64,000 bases of DNA. Source: Enoplolaimus lenunculus (Eukaryota > Nematoda > Enoplea > Enoplida > Thoracostomopsidae). Made by a program: the position numbers and the translations under genes. The notes beneath the pieces were generated by a model. It saw only the letters and a list, made by a program, of their open reading frames with translations. It made no database searches and was not told where the DNA came from. Within the stretch, counting starts at the first letter, position 1. Each line of letters starts with the position of its first letter. The DNA is taken from NCBI GenBank assembly GCA_030248215.1, contig JASANG010001861.1, positions 1 to 64,000 on the forward strand, given 5' to 3'. Positions 12,760 through 25,600 of the stretch are shown here, one piece after another.

Positions 12760-14808
12760 GATCTTAACAACCAAAAGAGAAAAATATAAAAAAAAACACC
12801 ACAAATTTTTAGGTGTAAGATAATATTCTAAAATTTTCAACAAATACCCCGTGTAATATGCAAGACATTAATTTGTTCTACTAGAAAAACAAAATAATGT
12901 AGCATAAAACAACAATATTAACAATATCCTATTTTTTTTTTTTAAAATTTACCAATATCCACCCTAAATAACAAATCTAAAAATTAAAAAATTAAAATAA
13001 TAATATCCTGCCATTCTCCGCTAATCTACCTCTACCATCCCACATTTACTTCTATCAAACTTTATAAATCAAAACATAATATATATATAAAAAAGTCAAC
13101 CAGAAAACATACACACGTACAGATGCATACCAAACAATTTCAAATAATCTACACAACGCTACAAAAACAAAGGCCAAACATACAAAACACGCCCCCCACC
13201 CCGAGCTAGATATAAAACCCGCAAAACGATATAAAGACCAAAAAAATAAATAATTCTATACACCCCCCACCATACAAGCAACACCACTACAAAATAAATT
13301 ATACCCATACCTAACTACTCTCGCACAGCTACATTATCTTCCCCTATTTATATTACTACCAGTTTATACCATCCTATATCAGCACCCCCAAACACAAAAA
13401 AAAATATTAAATAAATAGCATACACCACACGACAACCTATAACGCAAAACCCCAATTACAAACACAACTACACTCCCAGTTTCCGGACCTAGCCTACTCC
13501 TCTATATTTTCTTACCAACCAAAAGAAATCATATACCTAGGCTTGGAATTTTCCACTTTTCCCGTTTTCCAAACCGAACGACACTTCCAAATTTTTCAGA
13601 CAAAGCAGCCAAACCATTCCTCACCTACCAGACCTAGAGAAAACCTATACGTTTAACTTTTCCAGTCTTCTTGATTTCCGAACCTCGCCTAAACCTCTAA
13701 CTTTCCCTACCGAAATACGGAATATTTAGGCGAATGAATTTTCCACGTTTTCCAGCCAAAATTATGCTTGTGATTTTTTCTACCAAACCAGCGGAATTCT
13801 TAGCCGCCATAGAGGAGTGGCTGCATAGCACTCCTGGTCATAAATTTTCCACCACCTTGGAAATGGGAAGCGTCTGTGCTATACATTGGTCGGTTCTATA
13901 CAAAACTTGGCCCATGTATAGAACACGGCCGGAACAGTAGTATAAGCATATTCCTAAGCCTAAACCTAATCGTAAGGATGAGCTTATTCCTAAGCCTAAG
14001 CAAAAAAGTTAGTCTAAAGCTTAAACTGACTCTATTACAGCCCCGCCGGAAAACGATCCGACCATGTTCTATACATGGGCCGAAAACTATTCACAGAAAC
14101 CAAATACAAACTAAACGGCCCACGGTAATTATAGCGGCCTACCCGCCGCAAAACTGAGCGAGGCTTAGGTTTAAGCTTTATTCTTAGGCTAAAATGCTTT
14201 GCTTCAGATTTTAGAGGGCAGGCCCTTACAGTTAAAAACAAATTTGAACTTTTCGGACACTAAGAAACAAAAATTTTCACGTACCGTTATGTGGGGTTCA
14301 CGTAATAACTGGGGTAACCTGCAACACGTTTTGTCAGTATTACAACAGCGGGTAACTTTTTGTTTGCACGCTGATCCGCTGTCAAATTGAAAAAATTAGA
14401 ATTGTCTGCTATCCGGATGTGACGTTTACTGTTTGTACTGCAATATCATATCATAATCAAAATATTGTCTGATAACATCACATGATAGGTTTGAAAATGC
14501 CTGCAAGGTTGTGGTAAACTAGCCTGAATGCCCTGTAGAATGTCATGATACTAAAATTTTAAATTTGAACGATTTGTGCTTAGGGATATAGAGGAAAATT
14601 TTCACCAGAAACACAATAGAAGCTAATTCAACATTCGTTATCATTTAATGCTACATTATCTAACGTTTTACTAGTACACACAAATTAAACTGTCCTGCAT
14701 AATACCACGTGATATTTGGTAAAATTTAGGAATATCTTATGACACTCGCATAAATGTCTAGTGGTATTTTATGTTACATATTGCTACTTGTATGCGGTCT
14801 TGACATCA
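12760..14808. other. Palindrome spacer with extreme C/G strand bias
   Basis: This is the unique sequence between the arms. My hand count for 12,961-13,500 gives about 29 G and 157 C in 540 bases, so the plus strand is strongly G-poor and A/C-rich. The second half has normal composition. It holds degenerate CCTAAG/CCTAAA words (13,945-14,190) and a near-perfect inverted repeat of 23 bases (13,910-13,932 against 14,058-14,080). I see no gene. A mitochondrial insert was considered because of the skew, but no mitochondrial protein was recognised. Confidence 0.8.
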
Positions 14809-16027
14809 GGAATTTGTAAGCCAATGCTATCTGACATTCACACTTCGACTACATAGCCACCAGGGTGCTACCGGAGGTCACGAAACTTGCCGGAGGTGAG
14901 GCGAAATTAGGCTGTAAAAATGATTAATTAGTTAATTTTAGCCAATATCTGCAATATATTGTTGTTTGGTTTTTACGCCAATTTTCTGCGAAATTTCAGA
15001 AATTGTTTCCTGAAAATTGTGACAAATCACAGTTTACGTTAATGTCGAAATAACATGGACAAAACGTGTCCCGAACTAGGCTTAGCCTCGCAACAATTGT
15101 CTAAAGCTTACTCTTTTCACGGAAAAACGTTCTGCCCCTGATCATTGCATGGGCCATTTCTACAAACGAAACAAAAGCATATTATTATTTTTATAAATGC
15201 GGAAACCGAGACGCACAACGCTGCTTGCTGTTAAAAACAAACTAAATAAATTTACTAAAAATTGAAATAAACATCTGAATATCAAGCAGATAACACCATC
15301 AATGCGGACAGCATAATACGGGCGATGCACTGTTACTTATTATAACTTTAGCTCAAAAGTGCCACTTGCACCTTTCTGACTACGAAACTGGATTACACAG
15401 AAAGTTGCTAATGAAAATGGTTTTCATCTATTAACGTTAGAGCTCGTCCATTTTGTTATGAACCAGCAAACGAGCGTTGAAAACACTCATGCTTAATAAG
15501 TATACATATTTATTTATATACAATAAACTGGGGCATAGCCAGCTGTGGTTTTAGATGTCAATGTGCTGGGTTTTTAGATACGGTTTGAGTTTGCAACACA
15601 AGAATCCTTCTTCGAAATTTTTATGGAACGTAACCCTCCCGTTTTACGAAAACCTGACTACGACCATGACAATAAAGCAGGAATGTATCAAAATTCTGCT
15701 TAGGGTCCCTTGAAATCTCGTGCGGTTTAGGGGCGGTAGCCTTCTTGATTTGAAAGTAAAAACGTTCACCTATAACACCACTTTGCTTAGGCGTATACTC
15801 GTGTATTTCTACTCTAAAAGGCATTAAAGAACAATGTTTACATTGCTAAATTTTCGATATAAAAATGATTGCACATAATTTATTTAACGGGTCTAACTAA
15901 AATTGCGAACCTTACCGCAAGCCTAACGCGATGACTGAGCCAAATTTATAATGTGCAGCCTCCCTTCCAAACAATTTTGCAATATAGTTAAACTTCCATA
16001 CCCACATGAAATTGATTTCAACTTAAC

Positions 16028-19000
16028 TTAAGTTATTTCTTTTAACTTAAACTTCGCTTCAGCTTTCTCAGCAATCATTTCTGCAATCGCAAGCGAAGAG
16101 GTGCATGCTGGAGACGGTGCGTTACGAACATGGAGTATGCGATCGGCCAAGGGTCCTGAGCCAGAATCAAATACAAAATCATCGACCAACTCTCCATTTG
16201 CACCTAACGCCTGAGCTCGTACACCGGCTGGCCCTCTGAAAGCAAAATATACTTAGTGAGAATTCAAATCGTTTAGTTTTACAGGATCCAAAGCTCTCGA
16301 TAGTATGCGTCATCTAGTGGTTAATTTCAATGTTCCAGAAAGCCAAAATTAAGGAACAATAAGATTACAAGTTTGAAATTTGTCACCTTCAAAAGTAATT
16401 CGATGTACTGCTAATATAATACCAAAGTTTCAGTTTATCAAAATAACACACACCATTTATGGCACAATGCTGTCAGAATTATACAAAACGCTTAAACATT
16501 ATAGTGTGAAAGCTTCTTTTATACATTTCGAATTCCCGTAAGCTTTCTGGAATTACGACACGTCGCTTAAAATCGACATGAAACAACAGACCGATCTCTA
16601 CGAACCATCTTACCGAGTGACATCGGTTACTTTGAGTTCAGGCACAAACCGTTGCAGTTGCCGAACCTGCGCCGTTAAACTCAACGATCGATAAAATTCT
16701 TGAATTCCGTAGCCAAAGTGTCTCCAAATAAGTTTGTGCATTCCTCTAAAACAAAAAAAATGTTGCCCTCGGTTTCAAACTTTAAAAAACATTCGTTTTT
16801 GTTCATTTTTAAGAAAACTTTGAAGTAAGACATATGCAAAATAGACAAACCTCATATCGCATACATAATTTCAATCTCCTACTGGGATTAAAGGGTTTAT
16901 TTAAACTGTACGACCACGATTCTTTTGGTTTGAGCAGTAATTTCAAAGTCAAAAATAATTTTATCTTGCTTAATGTGCAGTGTATTTTAAAAAATTTGAC
17001 TGCCTTATAAGCGATTTTGAGCTTTACATTTCAGCAACAATGAATAAGATTTGAGCAGCAGTTTGCGAGAATTACGACAAGTGTGAATACAATCGTGACA
17101 AAATCAACCACCGAATAATTGACGACAATAAATTTACGAAGGAAAAGCATACAAAATTATTTATTTTTTTTTCTTTAACGGTTTTTTCTGAACCACCCAA
17201 TTGGAGAAAAAAAGAAAAGAACAAAAAACGAATAACACAAAGGACCGATCCGGCCACTCAAACTAAAGGAATAATGCTGATCTTACGTACTGACATACCT
17301 GAACCCAAGCGAATCAATTAAATCGTTTGGGCTAACTTGCGTAATCGTATACCCTTCGCGCTTGTACGCCAAAACCGCATTTGGTCCCAACCAGACATCG
17401 CCATTGATGCGCGGTGTAAAATGAACGCCAAGGAAAGGAAGGCTAGGATCAGGCACCTAAATGAAATCGAATGCTCAATCGAGTCTACAACAATAACATA
17501 ATATAGTAAAAACAATTGAAAGCTACCACACACCTCAGATAAAACCTGGTGTTACAAAACAGGTTGCTTAAAGAGCCCATCCAGAGCACGAAGTTGAACC
17601 TCCAATGAACAGTTTTCACTCTTGCATTCTACTTACTGACTAAAGACAATTTTAGCACAATACGAAAATCAAGAGTGGCTCTTAGTATGTCCGCACAAAG
17701 CAGACAGAAATCCCATTTACTGACTCTAACCACTTTCGATTCTTTATTCGAAATTCTTAAGCAATACGAAAGTCACAAGATCTTAAACATTTGCAGACGC
17801 TAATCTCAAACTATAATATTAACTAGTAATCTGCAACTCTCCTATTATACTGGGCTTTGGTATATGTTCAAAAGTATTTGTTTTTAAGCAAGTATTGCCC
17901 AAGCTTTAAAACTTAAGTGACACTCAAACAACCAAATCATCATTTCAATATGCGTATACAACATAGTGAAACAGCAGAACAATATTTCAACGGGATTGTT
18001 ATCAATGAAAAGCTTCTGTAACTACATATAGTGTTGCGTTACATAAAAACTTCGTTATATACTTTTCCCATTTTAAACGGATTTCTAACGTGAGCTCGGA
18101 TAATCAAAACCAAGTTGTTAACTGTTTCGAATGCGAGAAGTAATTACACAACAATTTTGTGTCTATGCAAACTTCTATTAATTTGCATATTGCGATTATG
18201 CTGGAACGCTGTCCAAAATACGTATGTGGGGCGTTCCAGTTTCAATATATAGATTTTATAAGCAAGTACATATTCTCCCACAAAAGAAAAGGGGAAATAT
18301 ATTGAAATACCTTTTTCTCAGTTTTCTGTCACAAATCAAAAAATTACTTATATTCTTTGATTTTCTTGCATGACAGGAGGAGAGCCCTTGCCTACCCCGC
18401 GGTCTATTTGCCTACCGGATAAATATTGCCACGACAAAGATAGCGCTTTTCAGGCTTGAGCAACAAATATTCACCGCGAAACGGAACAATCTTGGGCAGC
18501 GAGGAGCCGCCAGACAGGACTGCGAGACGATCAGAATGCAACCCCCCGCATGTTACCACGTGCCGGCAGAACAAAGGTTCCTTAAATGGCAATAAGAAAA
18601 TCTAGCAAAATAATTATACATGAAGATATCGAGCGTTGAGCTGATGTTTAGCTCAAAACGCTGGAACAAGTGTCATATTCATGCACAATACGGATATATC
18701 AGACTAAACTTTTGGCGTGAACAGCAGACAGACATCGCCGTAAACAGTATCATTGCGAAAAAGTTCTGATAACTACACTCAAAACGTCCCACTACTGTCG
18801 GCTAATACTTCAGCAAAACTAAAACATACCGAACAACAAATTGCCCTCCAAACTGCCTCAATATGGCTTCAAATGTTGGGTTGAGTCTTATTTCACCCGT
18901 ACAGACTTAGGCATACAATTAAGAAAAGGGATCCACAAATCGAAGCCTTTGCTTAAGCCAAACCCCTCAGCCTCAAGCTAAGACTTAACATTACATGCGG

Positions 19001-22000
19001 GGGAGAGTATACAAGAGAAAACAAACGTATTAATCTGCCTGAAGCCGTAATTTCACGCGTTACCTGTTAGATTGGCCCTACCCTTGTGCTGCGTCGTACG
19101 TCACCATGCGGTATGACAGCGTCGATTGACGTTAAAATTTTTGAAAAGTATAACATCTAAAGTTTCGAACAAGCTTTCCTGCCACCTTTCGCTTATCATA
19201 TCCCTCAACTTCATTCTAAACATTACCAAACCGCCGTTTTTACCTTATTCTTTAGCTCCACCCGGACAGGATACTTTATCTGTCCACTTCTTTTAGAAAC
19301 ATCCGCATTCGAATCTGTGCCCAAATTAGTAAACCCGGTGACTTCGCAACTGGTTCGGAGTTGACCTCCTCGTTCGGCAACTTCTTTCGCGAGCTCGCGT
19401 GTTACTACTCCAAAATCAACTATTCCTGTGTTTGGCGACCAGATTGCTTTCAGTCCCTAAAATAGCAAACATATTAGTTTAGTTTTATCCCAAAAAATGA
19501 ATGTATTTCATTCGTATCATGTTATAAGTATGCGAACACGGTGTAAGATTATTCAGCATTCGCAGAAACTTCTGTTCTCGCACTTGCAAAATCCGCTAAA
19601 AATTTTAGACGCGGAAATCCCGCTTTGGTCAATGAAGTACTTGCTGTGACCTGATCCCCAAGACACAAAACGTACCCATATTATATACGGAATTGGAACA
19701 AGAACAACAAATATATACTGGAATACTGACAGGAAATTTAACAACAGCATAAAATACGTACCACTATATAATAAAAATTCCAATTCTACAGAAACAGAAA
19801 ATCGATTAATATTAACTAATATTAATTGCCTATGTATATTATGTCTTAAGGAATAAAATCGTCCAAAACAAAAGTAATAAGATTGCAAATAGCATAACGT
19901 AATTTAAATAAAGCGCAAAAATTAATAAAAAGATAGAATGCAACGCATAACATGAATTTCAATTTCAGCCTTGATCTTTTAAAGCTAGAGATCATTTCTT
20001 GATACCAACAACTTCTTAAAAAGGAGCAAACTTTTATTTCCTTCCGGGACCTTACGATCACAAAATTAAATGTTTCAAACATTAATAGTTAAAATTAGCC
20101 TGATGATCAGCAAAAGTCTTAAAAACCCAAATACGTATTTAAAAATTACATTAAAAACCATAAATACTTGGTATATCCGGTACGTTTATTATACTAGATA
20201 CATATTTCCGTTTCTTGTCGGATATTCAACCGGAGCCGCATATCCGATTGGTTACTGCATTCAAAAACTGTGCGATTCTTAAAAGCGCTCTGCCGAGATA
20301 TAACACCCACGTATACGGTATCGTATCTTGTAAGTGTCTTTACTATATATAGGCACTAGGCAGACGGAAACTTAATTATATATCAGTCCGTAGTGACTTT
20401 AGCACAATGTATAATGCTGATTCATTTGAATTGCATATAATCTATAACCAAAGCAGAAAACTGAACCCAAAAGATCAAACCCAGAGGAATATATATTGCG
20501 TGATAACACAAACATCTGAGCGCTATACAGCCTTTGTACACTTTCACCCCCAATTAAGATAAGGATTAGCTAAAAGTTTAGCTTAGGCAACGCTTGTCGG
20601 ACACCTAAACATGAGCCTAACTCTATGGGAAAAGTGCACATAAAGCCACTAAGTCAGGTCGGCGGCTTTGTCTTACTAAAAATCAGCTTCAAACACGCCA
20701 TCAAAACCATAATTAGCTGGGTTATAGTTACCGGAAGGAAATCAAAGACTCATATTTTGGTTTCCAACTTGTTTGACGTTTAATTAAGCGCTACTTCAGC
20801 TGAACGAACCTTACATAAAATACGTTCGCATTCACGCAATTATATACACATTCATGACATAAAAATACACAATATATACCTATATGTACATGTTCTGAGC
20901 TTTACACAGGGAGGGTTCCCAGACATTTGTATCGCGGGTAACATCACTGCTGGACACGGTGTGACCTGTCACGTTATGATAGTATTTTGGAAATTTTCAT
21001 GTTTGGTTGATAGCTATCGTTTTGTCGTTGGCACGCGCTGAATAGAGTTTGTTGGCCTCGATTGCTGATATATCTACACAAGGGTTGATATTATTTGGTT
21101 TTTTGTTTTTGTTTAGGTTTATAAAAATTACGTGGCTAAGGTACAAGCATTGAACAGAGCTTGTACGAATAAGTCGTTCAAATTTACACGACCGAAAATT
21201 AGTTTACCGGATACCGGAACCGGATAAGCAGTGAAATATTTACACAAACCGGTCGACGTGAAAATCTGTACGTCGTTTGAAGTATTTAAGTCACGTAAAA
21301 TATATGTTTATTGAAATAGAATCGTTTGTTAGCTTGAATTTCTCATTTTGACATCAGAGTTTCAAAGCTTGAATTCATGACTTGTACACTTACTTGTAAA
21401 AAGAAGTTTCATAAAATTCGTAACCGCCGCTGTAAATATCTCACATCCGATAAGTGTATAGATCCGTGTATGCAGTCAACCCTGTATGAAACAGGGGAAT
21501 CAATAGCCCGTATCCTTTTCCAACCCCTCCGTTAAGATCTTTTTCCCACCCCTCCGTTAAGTCCGTCACTGGAACACTAAAGCAAGTTACCTCATAATTA
21601 CTGTTTTTGTCCGCCGAAGGTCTTTATATACATATATTTTTCGTTTTGTGTACCTGACACTTCTTATACTCTATTTCTTGGATGCATAATATGTAATTAT
21701 CGATTTTTGTTTTAAATTTAACGATTCTACTGAAACCATACCAGTGTAGCGTGAAAGTTGTGTGTATACTTTGTTATAATGACTAAGATTTGTATACAGT
21801 TTAGTGATAGCACGACCACACCGGGTGCATCCAGATATACGCGGTTCCGGTGGTTCAATATCCGGCGAAAAATTGGAGCACCCGGCACCAATTCTGATTG
21901 CGGTATATACACGGATGTAAAGGTTTTTGGGTGCGAGGAATCTGCGTAGACTGTTTACAAACCTCCAAAACCGATGATTCAGCAGTTAGCTAATAGATAA

Positions 22001-22622
22001 TTTGCATATTAGCATAGGTTATAAGCCTAAATTAGGACTTTTTACAATATTTCACTAATTATTAAGGTTAAAAGCAATATAATTTCAGCACTAAAGGGTA
22101 TTTAGGTGGATGGAATTTGAATAAATAGTTTACAAACATCCAAAACCGATAATTGAATAGTTAGCTAATAACTAATTTGCATATTAGCTTAATTGACAAG
22201 ACAAAATAGGACTTTTTAAATTATTTCAATAATTATTAGGGTTCACTGAAGTTTTTTGGGTGCGAGGAATCTGAATAAATTGCTTACAAACCTCCAAAAT
22301 CGATAATTGAATAATTAGCTAATAGCTAATTTGCATATTAGCTTAATTGACAAGACAAAATTAGGACTTTTTAAATTATTCCAAAAATTATAGGGTGGCT
22401 GAAGGGTTTTTGGGTGCGAGGAATCTGAGGAAATTGCTTACAAACCTCCGAAACCGATAAATGAATAGTTAGCTAATAACTAATTTGCATATTACCTTAA
22501 TTGCTTACGTGTGTTCGAGCTTCGCTCAATAAATGTAGTCTCACTACGACTGGTACATAGATAGATTCATAGGCTTTATGACACTGTTGGACGACACGTT
22601 ATCAAGCGACTGATTAAGACTA

Positions 22623-22655
<33 letters not shown>

Positions 22656-25600
22656 AAACAACAACAACAACAACAACAACAAAAACAACAACAACAACAA
22701 CAACAATGTTTTATCTATTTCTGGCTTCTTGCTATTAATTGACAAACCCAATAACTCATCAGTTGTAGCAAACGAAGGTTGTTGTTCATCTGGCTATTTT
22801 CTAAGCTGCAATAAGCCTACTATAAGCGCACAAGAACCTTTAAGCTTTATTAATTAAAACCAAACCATGTATATCATCGAAATATAAAAAAATTTATGTT
22901 CCGCATAAATCTCTTAAACATAACAAAGCGACTTAACGTCTTGAAACCAGTTGCGCGTATAAGCTACGTTTTTCAACAGCACTCGTTTCTATCTGTGTAT
23001 TTTTATGAGCTACCTAGTTTTCTCATTACCTTTGTCAATGTAAGGGAGCTACCGGATAATAGCCGGTTCCGATTCCATTTCGGACAGAAACCAATATTCG
23101 TATCCGGGATGAACCTGCCGGGTACCCCATATTTACGGTTGTGGAGCCGAATATCATAAAGTGGCTTTAAAATTCAATATATAATATACGAATACATTTT
23201 CTTGAACAAGGTTACAAAAATGCTTAAGGGCTTACACGCTGGAAATAAAATGAAACATCTAAGCAACGATTGATATTAATTGGCGAATATGTGCTTTTAC
23301 GCAAACCAAACAATTACCAGTTAACTCTTGCTGCGCCTCAGATATTACAGCGATGTTCTGAAACCGTTATATAATTGTTTACTTCCCGCCAGGACCGTAG
23401 CAAGCTCGCCTTGCTAGGGGGAATTTTTTTAGGAGAGCCATTTAAAGCTTTTCAATGACTTACAAGCAAGATTGAAAGTCTTCTAGGGGGGAGCCAAAAT
23501 TTTTCCAAGGGGACCTGAGCCACCCTGACCCCCCTTTGCTACGGGCCCGCTTTCCGCCCCACACAAAGAACGTCAACCTAAACTTATGCCTTTTGAATAG
23601 TTGTTAGCAGTACAAAACAGAAATTGTTAAATTGACCAATTAAAAGCGTGAATCTGCTTAAAACTGCTGTTGGCGTTGTCCAGTATGAATTTGAACAAAA
23701 CAATTAACACTGTGTAGTGAGCGTTGAAAATCACGGCCGAAGCTGCCACCGCTCATACCCCCATTCCGGGGGGCCGCCACTCTAACCGGTTGAAACAAAA
23801 ACCGCTTAAGTTTTAAAATGTGTCTGGCTTCTCGCTCGCGAGTTTAAGGGCCCCCACCTTGGACTTTGGTTGGGAGCCCCCAACACAGCCTGCTCCGGCA
23901 GTGTTGAAATTATGAGGTGAAACTGCACAAATGAAGGCTGAATTAGCATACTCTTCACGGGACGGCCCCGGAAATTAAGGTAACACGCACGATATCCTAA
24001 AGGTACGTGAAAATATTATTTGTTTAATTGGACAAACAAACAACACGTGTTACAATGCATATTTAATTCGAAATAACAACAAAGACGTTGAATTTGCGCA
24101 AAAAACTATTTAAATTGTACCACGAAATCTAAAATTTACAAGGAAACTAAGATTGTCCAAATTTGCGCAAAAAACTATTTAAATTGTACCACGAAATCTA
24201 AAATTTACAAGGAAACTAAGATTGTCCAAATTTGCGCAAGAATTCTGTTTCTTCTACATCATTTTTGTTTTAATTGGTTAGCAACGAATTGTCTCAGTTA
24301 AATTAGTGCAACGTGGGCCACCCTAAATGCATTGAAGGAAATGCGTTACTGCTTAATTAAATGTTTATTTGGTATAGAAACGTTGCGAAAAGTGCGACGA
24401 AAATGCGTTCGACTTTTTAAAACAAGTTTACTTGCCATGAAAACACTGATAACAAAACATATCCATCAGGCACCATTCGCCAAGATTAAACGTGCAGAAT
24501 TTGCGTCCAAACAGTGGTAAATAGCAATTAACAAGCCTAAGCGACATTAATGATTTCCCATACAGCTATTTTGTACGTTTTTTAATGATTACAGATAATC
24601 GTGGCATTTGCATCAAAGCCTACATAACTACTAGCACGCGCCGAAATTGGTGGGGTGGCCAGGACCTCCATCGGTTCCCCCGGCAGGACCCGATGGGGGC
24701 TGAGGTGCGGTTGAAAACTCTTAGTCATTGATTGAGTAAACTAGGGTTTTGAAATTCTTACCTCATGACATGCCTGAACAACTTACATTACATGTATCTC
24801 CGCCAAAAGTAATCTTTACTTCTAATGCAGTGTTCTTTATACAGATTTAGACAAACATTGGTAATGATTTGAAAACTAACTAATTAATGAATAATAGCTT
24901 GTATTTAGCAATTGTTACGTTTATATCTTGGACGTCAACGATCACAGGTTGGTATGAATAGTATGAAGTTTTGTACAAATAGTATGGCTCTATATCGATA
25001 GAATTAATTGTTGTTAGTTTTACACTTAGGTGTATATGCTAACAGAGAGAGATGATAGAACTAGAGGTTTAAGATTACGATCAGACTCACGTTTCGGCTT
25101 CATGTTAAACTTGGGCTTTTACTGCGCACACACGTATAATTAACACCGACAAATATATCAATGGTAGTATCTTAATATCTCAATCGTCATTAACCTACCT
25201 ACAATGGATAATACAATATTAAACCTGTTAGACTCACAGACACTCATGTATGACCAAAAACACATTTCTGGCATATTCAAATTATAAGGGCCCACTCATT
25301 TTACGGCAGGGAGACTGACAGACTTAGTTACTAGGAAGCTTAGGCTTATATCTAGGGTTACGCTTACGCTTAGTCTTAATAGGAAGTCCCTTTAATTAAC
25401 ATGGGTCTTATTTCTAATAAAAACATAATATTGCGTTTTATATATAATTCAGGAACATATGCGAAAACAATCAACTGCTTCAGTTGTATGACCTCTCTGC
25501 CACCAACAACCGAACCAGACGCAAAAAATATCGCTAAAGAAACACTTGGATGGGCTTACAATCTGCCACAGGTACGAAGTCCTAAATCTGGATAAAGCAT

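Noticed and set aside
12961-13500. Mitochondrial DNA insert in the spacer
   Set aside because: The skew resembles a mitochondrial strand, but no mitochondrial gene could be read; kept only as a hypothesis to test.
25401-25595. ATG at 25,401 as start of the Ly6 gene
   Set aside because: The stretch before the acceptor AG is not signal-peptide-like, and the frame past 25,571 continues into an intron with a good donor site.
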